A DNA stretch of 64,000 bases from Candidatus Kapaibacterium sp. (GCA_025455065.1 JALONG010000043.1:1-64000); one strand, 5' to 3'; numbered from the stretch's first letter, positions 42,356 to 50,602 are shown. Made by a program: numbers and translations. Notes: generated by a model not told the origin, from the letters alone.

Positions 42356-44625
42356 GTAACCGTATAAAACCTAGCATCTTTGATGTACCTGTGTCTCAAT
42401 TCCGCTCTGCATCAGACAAAACACCGAAGCAAGTACATCTTTCTTCGATACTTCGAGAAATCAAAAGCAACAAATACCGCGTAGTTATTCAGTATTTACG
42501 CGGATTGGAAGAGGCACAATATGACGAAGAGAAAAAGCTACTTCCTGCCTTCACCGTTGCAGGAACATTCTACGAAGAGCGAAAAGCAAAGAATATTGAA
42601 CATCATAGCGGCTTTGCTGTTATTGATTTTGATGATATACCACATCTCGCCGATGCAAAATTTGCCCTGAAGCAAGACCGCCACACGGCGGCTTGTTTCC
42701 TATCTCCAAGTGGCAAAGGCTTGAAAGTGGTTGTGCGTGTCGTAGGAATCACCTCGCCTGAAGAGCATAAAGCACTATATGAGCCGCTTGCGACATATTA
42801 CCGCACCAAACATGGATTAAACCTCAGTCTTGATGAAAGCGGCAAGGATGTAAGCCGCCTCTGCTTCGTTTCATGGGATGCAGACTTGTATGTAAACGAA
42901 CAAGCGGAAATATTCTCTGTTGAGGGGGGAAGCCTGCCAACACATGAACAAAAACGCAACACAGCCCCTATAAGCGATTCTACAACAAAAACCGCAATCA
43001 ATACCAGACACACGCGAAAAATCGCTCTGAAGGCTCTGGAAAAAGCAAAAGAAGCTATTCGCAGCGCTCCCAAAGGCACACGCCACGAAACGCGGCTCAA
43101 ACATATTGAAACAGTCGGCGGCTACATTCAGATAAACGGCTTGACAGAAAGTGAGGTACGGGCTGAGTTACTCCCGATTGTGCGGGATTCGTCGGATTCC
43201 CCTGAAAGAGCAGAAAAAGAGTTTGAAGAATTTTTGATGTATGGCATTGAACACCCGATAGATATTGAGAATGAGGTTCGCAAACAGCGAGAATATGCGG
43301 CACGGAAGGAAACATACTCCAACGGAACAGAGCATAAAAAAAGCCCCGCCCCCAATAGGAGCGAAGCAGAAATATTTTCAATGCCACACGAAAATACGAA
43401 GCAAAGCGTTACGGAGCAAGGGGAAACAACGAAAAAGAAAAAATCTCGCGCAAACTCGACGCGCCAACAAACAAAGATTGATTTTGTCGAATCATGGCTT
43501 TCCGAGCGGTACGAGTTTAGGAATAATGCGATTTCGAGCGCATCGGAATTTCGGGCAAAAGGTGCAAAAGAATGGAAAACGATTGATGACCACTACCTTT
43601 CAAGCATCTGGCGAGCTATGGAAAAGAATGATGTGAAATTTTCGGAAAGTCGTCTCCAACGCTTGATTGTATCGGACTTTGCCGACTATTTTAACCCCTT
43701 CACCGATTACTTCACCACCCTTCCAGCGTGGGACGGAACGGAACGTATCTGTGAATATGCGGGGTTTGTACACGTGCTGGAAGAACAAACGGAAGTCTGG
43801 CAAAAATACTTTCGTCGTTGGTTACTCGCACTTGTCGCAACAGCCTTACAGCGTGGTCTCAATACCTCGTGTTTAGTGATTGTCGGAGCGCAGAACTTAG
43901 GCAAGAATACATACTTTCGCAATCTTATGCCAAGTGCCTTACAGACGTACTACCACTCAACGGCAGCAGATTTCAGCAATACCAACAACAAGGACGCAGA
44001 ATTTATGCTGACTTCCAATCTCGTATTGATGCTGGATGAGATGGAAAGCGTGAACAAAAAGGAAGTCGGTACGCTGAAAAGCCTTATCACACGCCCTGAA
44101 ATAAACGCCCGTCGCCCTTATGACCGCTTACCAAAGATTCTTCCGCGCTACGCCTCGTTTTGCGGCAGCGTCAATCACAGTAGCTTTTTAAGTGATTTGA
44201 CAGGCAGCCGCCGATTTCTTTGTGTGGAAGCGACGCGCATAGAATGGCATTCTCCCACTGACGAGTATTTGCACCAACTCTACGCCGAAGCCCTTCACGC
44301 ACTGGACACGGGCGAAACATTCAGTTTTTCGCTTGATGAAATTGCAGAAATCAATACAATGAATGAACAGTTTCAAGTAGCTTCTTCAGAGGTAGAGGAA
44401 ATTTTAGAGACCTTTGCGCCCATTGCAAAAAAGGATGCAAAAGCAGAGAATTTTTACACAACAAATCAGATAATGAAAAAACTTCAAGAGCGAAATCCAA
44501 ACTTCAAAACGGGAACAAAAACATTGGGAATTGCACTTGAAAAATGCGGTTTTGAAAAGGGTACAAAGCGCATCAATTCTAGTCCCGTGAAGTGCTATTT
44601 CGCTCAAATTGTACAAAGTGTGTAA
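42352..44625 (+). CDS. VirE/BT4734-type primase-helicase replication protein
   Basis: 757 residues. Residues about 20-150 match the VirE N-terminal/BT4734-like domain (GFAVIDFDDIPHLADAKFAL, SPSGKGLKVVVRV). Residues about 430-690 match the VirE (PF05272) ATPase, with P-loop GAQNLGKNTYF near 513 and Walker B LVLMLDEME near 558. The layout is that of plasmid or island primase-helicases that start replication at a nearby iteron origin. The iteron array begins 23 bp past its stop, supporting this. The usual GKT is GKN here. Confidence 0.88.
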   Translation: MSNRIKPSIFDVPVSQFRSASDKTPKQVHLSSILREIKSNKYRVVIQYLRGLEEAQYDEEKKLLPAFTVAGTFYEERKAKNIEHHSGFAVIDFDDIPHLADAKFALKQDRHTAACFLSPSGKGLKVVVRVVGITSPEEHKALYEPLATYYRTKHGLNLSLDESGKDVSRLCFVSWDADLYVNEQAEIFSVEGGSLPTHEQKRNTAPISDSTTKTAINTRHTRKIALKALEKAKEAIRSAPKGTRHETRLKHIETVGGYIQINGLTESEVRAELLPIVRDSSDSPERAEKEFEEFLMYGIEHPIDIENEVRKQREYAARKETYSNGTEHKKSPAPNRSEAEIFSMPHENTKQSVTEQGETTKKKKSRANSTRQQTKIDFVESWLSERYEFRNNAISSASEFRAKGAKEWKTIDDHYLSSIWRAMEKNDVKFSESRLQRLIVSDFADYFNPFTDYFTTLPAWDGTERICEYAGFVHVLEEQTEVWQKYFRRWLLALVATALQRGLNTSCLVIVGAQNLGKNTYFRNLMPSALQTYYHSTAADFSNTNNKDAEFMLTSNLVLMLDEMESVNKKEVGTLKSLITRPEINARRPYDRLPKILPRYASFCGSVNHSSFLSDLTGSRRFLCVEATRIEWHSPTDEYLHQLYAEALHALDTGETFSFSLDEIAEINTMNEQFQVASSEVEEILETFAPIAKKDAKAENFYTTNQIMKKLQERNPNFKTGTKTLGIALEKCGFEKGTKRINSSPVKCYFAQIVQSV

Positions 44626-44647
44626 AAAGTCTTGAAAAACGTTGTTT

Positions 44648-44969
44648 GAAGTTACTACGCTACTACAACGGCATTTAAGATATTTTATATCAGTAGTTTA
44701 CAGTGTAGTAACTTCCTCAAAAAACGAAATTACTACACTACGAAGTTACTACACGCATCATTGGCACAACGCAATTAGTCATAGCCCACGAAGTTACTAC
44801 ACGTTACTACAAAGTTACTACAATGGAAAATGTTTATACATATACACTTATGCTCTATTCTCTGTTGGGGTGTAGTAACTTCATTTTACCAAGTTACTAC
44901 CAAGTTACTACAATAGAAGTATATGTTTTTTCAATCTTTTGTAAGTTTTTTTAGTCTTGTAGTAACTTC
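44648..44969. repeat. iteron array, probable replication origin of the element
   Basis: About eleven copies of an 11-13-bp iteron, consensus GAAGTTACTACA. Direct copies start at 44648, 44726 (GAAATTACTAC), 44742, 44790, 44811, 44890 and 44901, a shorter ACGTTACTAC is at 44801, and inverted GTAGTAACTTC is at 44705, 44872 and 44959. Spacers are AT-rich. It lies immediately behind the primase-helicase gene and fills most of the gene-free 44626-45024. This is the plan of iteron origins in plasmids and phage satellites. Confidence 0.85.
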
Positions 44970-45024
44970 AAATTGATGTTTTAACCTTTTTTTTCTTTTC
45001 AAGCACACACTTTTACAGAGAATT

Positions 45025-45285
45025 ATGACTATCTCAGAATCACCCTCAAAACGCAAGCGTGTAACACCCTTCCGAAGAAGAGGCGACTTACAACGCTTTG
45101 CCGAAGAACATAATATGACCGTCCACATTATTCGGCGGCGCTGGAAAAACAACGATGCCGATGTTATCAAGAAAATAAAGCAATTCCTCAACCGCCAAGC
45201 CGTTGAGATGGCGATAATCCAACAAACTAAAGACAAATTGTTGAAAGAAGCCGCATTATATTCAAAGAAAGGACACAAACCATGA
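45025..45285 (+). CDS. small basic protein, possibly DNA-binding
   Basis: 86 residues, strongly basic (KRKRVTPFRRRG, IIRRRWKNN), helical. EEHNMTVHIIRRRWKNNDAD could be a helix-turn-helix. It follows the iteron array and overlaps the next gene by four bases (ATGA). No family is recognised. Confidence 0.6.
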   Translation: MTISESPSKRKRVTPFRRRGDLQRFAEEHNMTVHIIRRRWKNNDADVIKKIKQFLNRQAVEMAIIQQTKDKLLKEAALYSKKGHKP

Positions 45286-45827
45286 CCGGCAATCAATTCC
45301 GCCTTATTCGTAAAGCGAACAGTGTATCACAGGAAGCAATTTTCCAACGAATTGGCAAGGGTGATAGGAATAGCATCTACCGAGCCGAACATTTACCATA
45401 CGTCCCCCTATCGTTTATCCGTGCGCTAGGTGAGATTATCGGCGTAAACTTGACCAAAGCCGAAGAAGCAGAAAAATACATGAAGCAGCTTGGCGTAAAA
45501 CCGCCCCCTGAGATAGATGCAGTAGATTGGAAGCGTGTTTCCGACGAATACAACTGCACAGAGTTCAAGCATGAAAACCTCCTTATTGGTTATCGGCGCT
45601 GCTTTAACCGTGCTACGACACGCAGTGAATTTGTTGATATTCTGTTTCAAGCGCTGGAGCGTGGAGAATTGCGGCAAATTGCGCACGGAAACGGGATAAA
45701 ATATGTTATCAATGCTGTGATACCTGAAAATTCGGCGGAAACTCACAAAAAAACGGCTGTAAACCGCTCTAAAAAACCGAAAAACGGCACTTTTGAGGAA
45801 GAAAAAGACGATAATTTCGATGAATAA
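45282..45827 (+). CDS. XRE-like helix-turn-helix protein
   Basis: 181 residues. The N-terminal 60 (NQFRLIRKANSVSQEAIFQR, IGKGDRNSIYRAE, SFIRALGEIIGVNL) resemble a Cro/CI-type HTH. The rest is helical with a Lys-rich then acidic tail. Coupled to the preceding gene and next to the origin, it could control copy number or replication. That role is inferred from position. Confidence 0.65.
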   Translation: MTGNQFRLIRKANSVSQEAIFQRIGKGDRNSIYRAEHLPYVPLSFIRALGEIIGVNLTKAEEAEKYMKQLGVKPPPEIDAVDWKRVSDEYNCTEFKHENLLIGYRRCFNRATTRSEFVDILFQALERGELRQIAHGNGIKYVINAVIPENSAETHKKTAVNRSKKPKNGTFEEEKDDNFDE

Positions 45828-46114
45828 TGCTCGCCGTTGTTTCGTGGAGTATTTGCCGTTGTTTCGCTGTTGTTTCGTCAATGTTTGCCATGTATTTCCG
45901 TGATGTTCGCCGTTTCGCGCCAATGTTCACAAAAAGCCCGTTCGTGTGTTCGCTCATGCTCACCAAGCATGATGTTGAGAAAATAAGCGTCTTTTTTTGT
46001 CATGTTCGCTGAAACAAGGTATCACATAGGCTCTCTACGGCTCATTACATGAAATACAAGTGTCCAATTTTGTCATTTACCCTGTCCAATTTTGTCCAAT
46101 CCAGAGAAAAAGTC
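45828..46114. other. repeat-rich region without a convincing gene
   Basis: 45830-46010 carries at least six variants of GTTGTTTCG/TGTTCGC (for example CGCCGTTGTTTCG, TGATGTTCGCCG, CATGTTCGCTG). 46063-46100 has TGTCCAATTTTGTC twice. A 61-codon frame spans the first part but its composition follows the repeats. These could be protein-binding arrays for the element's regulators. Confidence 0.45.
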
Positions 46115-46474
46115 ATGTCCACGAACCGCAACGACCGTTATTCTGAGGATGACCGCAGGTTATATAACCAGCATTATTACTCAACCCACAGAGAAAAACT
46201 CAATCGTAACCGCAATAAACGGAGGGCTTCATGCAAAATACGCCCACATTCACGCCGTGTAATTCTCGCAACGCAGATACCTTCTGAAGTGCTTGAAATC
46301 TTGGCTTCGTGGGTATGCGACGGCTCAGACGACGAGATTACTATTTCGTCCGTTCTGAGCAAAAGCCAAGTTCGACGGGCTTTGTCCGCACAGGCGCGTG
46401 AAATCGTGTTCCGTAACGTTGTAGTTTTTGACAATACCGCTCAAAACAGCCCAAAACAAAACGAAGGAATATAA
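46115..46474 (+). CDS. small basic protein of unknown function
   Basis: 119 residues from the ATG at 46115 (MSTNRNDRYSEDD); the frame extends 22 codons upstream through repeats. The N-terminal half is Arg/Asn-rich (REKLNRNRNKRRASCKIR). The C-terminal half holds a helical segment with a possible RHH-like strand (RRVILATQIPSEVLEILASW). It may bind nucleic acid. No family is recognised. Confidence 0.5.
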   Translation: MSTNRNDRYSEDDRRLYNQHYYSTHREKLNRNRNKRRASCKIRPHSRRVILATQIPSEVLEILASWVCDGSDDEITISSVLSKSQVRRALSAQAREIVFRNVVVFDNTAQNSPKQNEGI

Positions 46475-46550
46475 TATTATTGGTAATAATTTGCCCCAAA
46501 CACAGCGCAAAATCTAGGCGCGATTACCGTTTCACTTTTTCAGTTTTATC

Positions 46551-46850
46551 ATGGCTAAAACACATTCCGTACAAGTCCCCGTAACATCGGACGAATACAA
46601 AACAATCCGCAAAGCCGCTTCCGAACATGGAATGTCGGCACGAGAATACGCAAAAGAGCGACTGCTAGGCACTAATACACCGTCACAGTCTCTTGTACAA
46701 CAGCCTTCATCGGCAGTGGACTATTCTATTACACAGGGACAACCCACGAACATCTACATTGAGAACGCAACACTCAATCTGCCCGCCGGGACACGCATTG
46801 TTGCGCCGAACATTGATACGATTATCGAAGACCGCAACGGAAAGCGTTAA
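46551..46850 (+). CDS. MobC/ribbon-helix-helix-like protein
   Basis: 99 residues. The N-terminal half, SVQVPVTSDEYKTIRKAASE, HGMSAREYAKERLLG, has the strand-helix-helix pattern of MobC-type relaxosome accessory and RHH proteins. The C-terminal half is a low-complexity linker ending in IVAPNIDTIIEDRNGKR. A relaxase would be expected nearby if this is MobC, but none is seen. A plain RHH regulator is the alternative. Confidence 0.55.
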   Translation: MAKTHSVQVPVTSDEYKTIRKAASEHGMSAREYAKERLLGTNTPSQSLVQQPSSAVDYSITQGQPTNIYIENATLNLPAGTRIVAPNIDTIIEDRNGKR

Positions 46851-46873
46851 GCCGCTTTCCGCCGTTTTTCCCA

Positions 46874-46910
46874 ACCGCTTAGAGGCTGGCACTCTCAAGC
46901 GGTTTTTTTA
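46874..46910 (+). terminator. rho-independent terminator
   Basis: AACCGCTT-AGAG pairs with CTCT-AAGCGGTT and is followed by TTTTTTT. It ends transcription behind the MobC-like gene. Confidence 0.88.
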
Positions 46911-46931
46911 TGACTAATCACTCACAACACC

Positions 46932-47915
46932 ATGAATACACAACAAGTACAAGACCTAATCCGCCGCATAGCCCGTGAAGAGAATGTAAATGCGGACTAT
47001 ATGCTCAAAGTCGCAGCTATCGAATCGGAATTTAATCCCGAAGCCTTCAATCCCAGAAGCGGCGCGGCTGGGCTGTTTCAAATCCTGCCCATGAACAAGG
47101 TACAAGACGTGTTCAACCCTGAAGTAAACACGCGCTGGACGGCAAAATTTACTCGTGAAAACGCACAACATCTTAACCGCAAAGGGATTCCCGTCAATGA
47201 AGAGACGCTCTACTTGGCTCACCAGCAAGGCAGAGAAGGCGCATCAATCATCTGGAATGCCCTGCAAAGCGGCAAGAATATCAATAATCTTCCCCCGCAA
47301 ATAGAGCGCAATGTCAATGCCAACAACCCGCGCCGTTACACGTCGTTGCGGGATTGGTACGAGTTCTGGGCAAACAAAATGCGTTCAATGCCGAATCCTT
47401 CCGAAAATCCGCTTGCGTACAGTGGACGCGGTAACACGCCGAATAATGCTCCGACTAGGCTTCCAAGCGGCAGCACAGGCAGAAATCCGAGTGGAAATCA
47501 AGGCGGTTATTCCAATAATTCGCCGAATACGCTTCCCACAGCCAGAAACACAGGCACAGGCTCACAATACGGGCAAAATCGCAATACTATTCCCTACGGC
47601 GGCAATAATGGAAATAATCCAGATAGAAGCGGCTACGGAAGCGGTTATGATAATGGCAATGGCTACGGTGGTTATGAGAATGACTATGGAAACGGTTACG
47701 GGAATGGTTATGGTTATGGAGACGACGATAATAATCTCTACCCCTCACAGAGAACTACTCAGGAAGCCGATTCAGGCAGTGGTGTAGGCGGTTTGCTATT
47801 TTTGGGAGCGTTGGGAGGTTTAATCTATGCGTTTTTTAACAGCAAAGAAGAGCGAAAGCCGCAGAAATACATGATTTCTATCAAAGTTAATGAAGAAGAA
47901 AAGCAAGAGGTGTAA
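46932..47915 (+). CDS. lytic transglycosylase with Gly/Asn/Tyr-rich linker and C-terminal anchor
   Basis: 327 residues. Residues 3-150 are an SLT domain: LKVAAIESEFNPEAFNP with catalytic Glu31, then GAAGLFQILPMN. Residues about 165-280 are a Gly/Asn/Tyr-rich, probably disordered linker. Residues about 288-305 (GGLLFLGALGGLIYAFF) form a membrane helix, with a short charged tail. There is no N-terminal signal, so export would be tail-anchored or unconventional. Such enzymes open peptidoglycan for conjugation machines or act as phage-type lysins. No other transfer gene is present. Confidence 0.8.
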   Translation: MNTQQVQDLIRRIAREENVNADYMLKVAAIESEFNPEAFNPRSGAAGLFQILPMNKVQDVFNPEVNTRWTAKFTRENAQHLNRKGIPVNEETLYLAHQQGREGASIIWNALQSGKNINNLPPQIERNVNANNPRRYTSLRDWYEFWANKMRSMPNPSENPLAYSGRGNTPNNAPTRLPSGSTGRNPSGNQGGYSNNSPNTLPTARNTGTGSQYGQNRNTIPYGGNNGNNPDRSGYGSGYDNGNGYGGYENDYGNGYGNGYGYGDDDNNLYPSQRTTQEADSGSGVGGLLFLGALGGLIYAFFNSKEERKPQKYMISIKVNEEEKQEV

Positions 47916-47917
47916 CG

Positions 47918-48394
47918 ATGACATTTTTGATTGCGATAATCTTTTTCTTTGCTTCATTGACACAAGCGCAAGAGCCGCGTAGCGCCGAATTATGGTATCA
48001 AGAAGGGGTGCGATTATGCCGCAGCACTTCCACCAATCTTGATGAAGCGTTAAAAGCCTTTGATACGGCTTTAATCCTCAATCCTCGCCTTTCTGCCGAT
48101 GTGTACAAATGGCGTTCTTGGGTGAGACAAAAGAAGGGTGATATGCACGGTGCGCTTGATGACATAAACCAAGCAATCACGATGAACACACGAAACGGAA
48201 GGCTCTATGCTGTCCGAGCCGATTTGAGGCGACAAATGCACGATTTGGCAGAAGCAATCTACGATTATGCCATAGCATTGCAGTTGGCAGAAACAGACGA
48301 AGATGTGAAAGTGTACAAAATACTCCGTGATAGCTGCATTACTGAGCAAGATTCCCTTGTTGCAAGCACTAAGCGTAGCAACAAAAGCAGATGA
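47918..48394 (+). CDS. exported TPR protein
   Basis: 158 residues. A signal peptide (LIAIIFFFASLTQAQ) is followed by about three tetratricopeptide repeats (AELWYQEGVRLCRS, ALKAFDTALILNPRLS, ALDDINQAITMNTRNG, LAEAIYDYAIALQL). TPRs mediate protein binding in the periplasm. It starts two bases after the transglycosylase stop, so the two are likely one unit. Confidence 0.75.
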   Translation: MTFLIAIIFFFASLTQAQEPRSAELWYQEGVRLCRSTSTNLDEALKAFDTALILNPRLSADVYKWRSWVRQKKGDMHGALDDINQAITMNTRNGRLYAVRADLRRQMHDLAEAIYDYAIALQLAETDEDVKVYKILRDSCITEQDSLVASTKRSNKSR

Positions 48395-48424
48395 TTTCTA
48401 TGATATGGATTTTTCAAATAACAA

Positions 48425-48461
48425 AGCCGCATAAACTGAGTGTTTATGCGGCTTCTTTTTG
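48425..48461 (+). terminator. terminator, left copy flanking the cargo operon
   Basis: AGCCGCATAAACTGAGTGTT runs to TATGCGGCTTCTTTTT: a perfect stem AGCCGCATAAAC/GTTTATGCGGCT with a short loop and T tail. The same 37 bases occur with one change at 50422-50458, in the same orientation. It ends the TPR transcript and meets the end of the leftward cargo operon. Confidence 0.9.
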
Positions 48462-48477
48462 TGCTTTTGGGTAATGA

Positions 48478-49149
48478 TTATTTTGATTGTTTGTATAACC
48501 TACCGTCATTTATTGCTTGATTGATAATTTTGGCATTTGTCGTAAAAAGATGCACGTCGGTAAAATTGTAAAAATCACCATCATTCGAGAAGATATACTT
48601 GTTCGATGCTTCCACGTGGCGCACAATGGCGTACAAGGCAAAATCACCAAAATCTACTTCGGAACTCATTTCTCGAACATTTAGGTTTTGTGGAGTGTCG
48701 AGTTTGTAGATAGGAAATTTTTTATCAAATGTTTCGGTGAATCTTTTGATTTGCAGATTCCATCCATGAGCAAAATCAGGGTCGTTTTGTCGAAGCTCCT
48801 TAAAATAATCCGTTTTGAAGGGTATATCTTTCTGGTTGTAGCTACGAAAGAAGCCATGTTGAATATGCTTGTAATACTCAATCGCGGTAGACAGTGTGCT
48901 ATACGCAACAATACCAGAGCCTTTCAGGGCATTAACGGCACGTTCAATTGTTTCTACTCTACGTTTTATCTCGGCACTATCCAACGAGCGCGAGAATTGG
49001 TCTCGAAAATCAATGAGGATATTGGTATCTGCAAAAAAAGCCTTGCAACCAAGATGGTTACAAAGCTCTTTGACCTTGCCAGATGCTTCGGGTGAAAATT
49101 CCCGTGCATCTATCACCACACCTTTTTCAGACAGGGATTCTTGTTGCAT
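48478..49149 (-). CDS. PIN-fold nuclease, third gene of the cargo operon
   Basis: 223 residues. A lead of about 35 residues precedes a PIN domain: CKAFFADTNILIDFRD with Asp41, Glu91 in TAIEYYKH, Asp166/Asp169 in VDFGDFAL, and FSNDGDFYNF with Asp190/Asp192. All acidic positions of a metal-dependent RNase are present. It overlaps the STAS gene by 23 bases, so expression is coupled. Its neighbours suggest an RNase effector held by a GHKL/STAS switch; that is inference. No RHH antitoxin is adjacent. Confidence 0.78.
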   Translation of the reverse strand: MQQESLSEKGVVIDAREFSPEASGKVKELCNHLGCKAFFADTNILIDFRDQFSRSLDSAEIKRRVETIERAVNALKGSGIVAYSTLSTAIEYYKHIQHGFFRSYNQKDIPFKTDYFKELRQNDPDFAHGWNLQIKRFTETFDKKFPIYKLDTPQNLNVREMSSEVDFGDFALYAIVRHVEASNKYIFSNDGDFYNFTDVHLFTTNAKIINQAINDGRLYKQSK

Positions 49150-49483
49150 AAAATTCTTCTGTATTTATATTGTTTGCTAAGAGATTACGGCGCTGTTGTA
49201 CGTTAAACAAGCAAAGTTCTAATTCTTCTGCATCATCTTCGCTCAAGCCTTGTATTTTGATGTTCTTACCAAAATCATCGTGATTCCACGCTTCTTCAAT
49301 GCAAAGCGCACCAAAGGCATAGTTGAAAAAAGTGCTGGAAATAAACTGATAGCCTGTAAAATCAACAGCAACAAAAGGGAAAGACTCCAAAGCCTTTATT
49401 ATGGCTAATTTGAGGGTTTCACCTTTCTCGGAAGCAAGCAAAACAGGGCTTCCTACTATGTTAAGAACATGGAGAGCTTGCAT
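49127..49483 (-). CDS. STAS-like DUF4325 protein, second gene of the cargo operon
   Basis: 118 residues. FVAVDFTGYQFISSTFFNYA gives the STAS-like strand-helix with Ser49/Ser50 where anti-sigma antagonists carry their phosphorylated Ser. DUF4325 proteins are commonly found beside GHKL ATPases, as here: the ATPase gene ends five bases upstream. By analogy with SpoIIAA/SpoIIAB it may be the phosphorylation or binding partner of the ATPase. That role is inferred. Confidence 0.75.
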   Translation of the reverse strand: MQALHVLNIVGSPVLLASEKGETLKLAIIKALESFPFVAVDFTGYQFISSTFFNYAFGALCIEEAWNHDDFGKNIKIQGLSEDDAEELELCLFNVQQRRNLLANNINTEEFYATRIPV

Positions 49484-49488
49484 ATGGT

Positions 49489-50319
49489 TTACGATTGGTG
49501 TTTATAGGAATATGACAGTGAGGTTTGACGGACTTTGATACTGACCAGCGTACCATGCAGAAAATGTTGAAGGGCTTTACATTGCGGTTCTTGATTGCCT
49601 TGTCTTTCATAGTATCCATTTCCAGAAGCAATTTGGAGAAATCCATTGTTGATTCCAAGAAATTTCTGCAATAAAAATAATCCCATGCCTCCAGATTCTT
49701 TCGATGGTCTTGTAGTTGTACCGCTTCGTAATGCCCATTCAATACAACCAGCATCCGAATCAATACGTTCTCCATAGTTCCGTACGTTCTGCGGAATTCC
49801 AACTCCTGCATCATAAAAGGCAATTTCAAAAGTTTTTTTTTGAGGGAACAGTTGCCCGAAAACACTAACTCCATGAGATGAATGACTATGTACCATCCCG
49901 TTATGAACTATTTCATACACTTTCTTCACCATATCCCTTTCGAGTTCAGAAGTAAAATTAGGAAAATGTACCATTACTTGCTCTCGTACCCAAGCCAAAA
50001 CAATTTCATCGTCTCTGCGATTGGTAAATGCTTTTAATCCTGTTCTACGCCGTCTATCAAAAGGCGAAAAGTGTGTCGGAGCGTTTGGAGCAAGGAATTC
50101 AAAGCCGGCATCACGCAAATAAGTGTTTACTGTTGGATTTGATAAATACAAGGATTTTGGTCGTGATTGTGTACGAAACTGTTGGTCGAGGAATACTACA
50201 CAAATTGGGCGAAGGAATTCGCTTACTAATTCGACTGTCTCACTTGTAGTTGCGTTTAAGTGCTGACCAAATTGACCCAGAAAATTCACCGCTTCATAGG
50301 ATAAATCAAAATATTTCAT
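49489..50319 (-). CDS. GHKL/HATPase-fold protein, first gene of the cargo operon
   Basis: 276 residues. The C-terminal GHKL domain has an N-box VKKVYEIVHNGMVHS (Glu136, Asn140), G1 box YDAGVGIP (Asp170), G2 box ESGGMGLFLLQKF near 208-220, and the closing HGTLVSIKV near 255. The N-terminal 110 residues are unassigned and may be the sensor. There is no histidine-kinase dimerisation helix or phosphoacceptor His motif, so it resembles an anti-sigma-type Ser kinase or a bare ATPase. It leads the operon with the STAS and PIN genes. Confidence 0.78.
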   Translation of the reverse strand: MKYFDLSYEAVNFLGQFGQHLNATTSETVELVSEFLRPICVVFLDQQFRTQSRPKSLYLSNPTVNTYLRDAGFEFLAPNAPTHFSPFDRRRRTGLKAFTNRRDDEIVLAWVREQVMVHFPNFTSELERDMVKKVYEIVHNGMVHSHSSHGVSVFGQLFPQKKTFEIAFYDAGVGIPQNVRNYGERIDSDAGCIEWALRSGTTTRPSKESGGMGLFLLQKFLGINNGFLQIASGNGYYERQGNQEPQCKALQHFLHGTLVSIKVRQTSLSYSYKHQS

Positions 50320-50421
50320 ACATTTCAGTAGTTCACACGTTTATTGTATTGATTATTTTCAACAACAGGTTATCAATTTCATGCGAAATCACACTAGCTC
50401 AGTAAGTAGTATCGTAGAAAA

Positions 50422-50458
50422 GCCGCATAAACGGAGTGTTTATGCGGCTTCTTTTTTC
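50422..50458 (+). terminator. terminator, right copy flanking the cargo operon
   Basis: Same sequence as 48425-48461 except one loop base (AAACGGAG for AAACTGAG), same orientation, 1,997 bp away. No rightward gene ends here, so a terminator in this direction has nothing of its own to stop. It is best explained as a duplication that accompanied insertion of the cargo. It could block read-through into the cargo's upstream region. Confidence 0.8.
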
Positions 50459-50529
50459 GCTTTTTCCAGAGGGATTATTTTGATACAGTAATTTCACCTT
50501 TCAGAAAATAGCATTGAAAGATAAAAAAC

Positions 50530-50551
50530 TGCCCCCAAATTTGCCCCCAAT
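50530..50551 (+). promoter_or_regulatory. paired TGCCCCCA sites, probable integrase arm sites (right)
   Basis: TGCCCCCAAATTTGCCCCCA: two direct copies 12 bp apart, 53 bp inside attR, matching the pair at 37593-37614 in sequence, spacing and orientation. Confidence 0.65.
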
Positions 50552-50602
50552 TCTAAAGTTTATTTACTAAAGAATTGAAAAACAAAGAACTCTTGAAAGG
50601 AA

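Noticed and set aside
44648-44969. CRISPR array
   Set aside because: The repeats are only 11-13 bp, occur in both orientations and have uneven spacers down to zero length. There are no cas genes. Iterons explain it better.
45827-46012. 61-residue plus-strand gene
   Set aside because: Its sequence is made of the repeated GTTGTTTCG-type motif, it has many Cys/Phe/Val codons in a repeat pattern, and there is no ribosome site.
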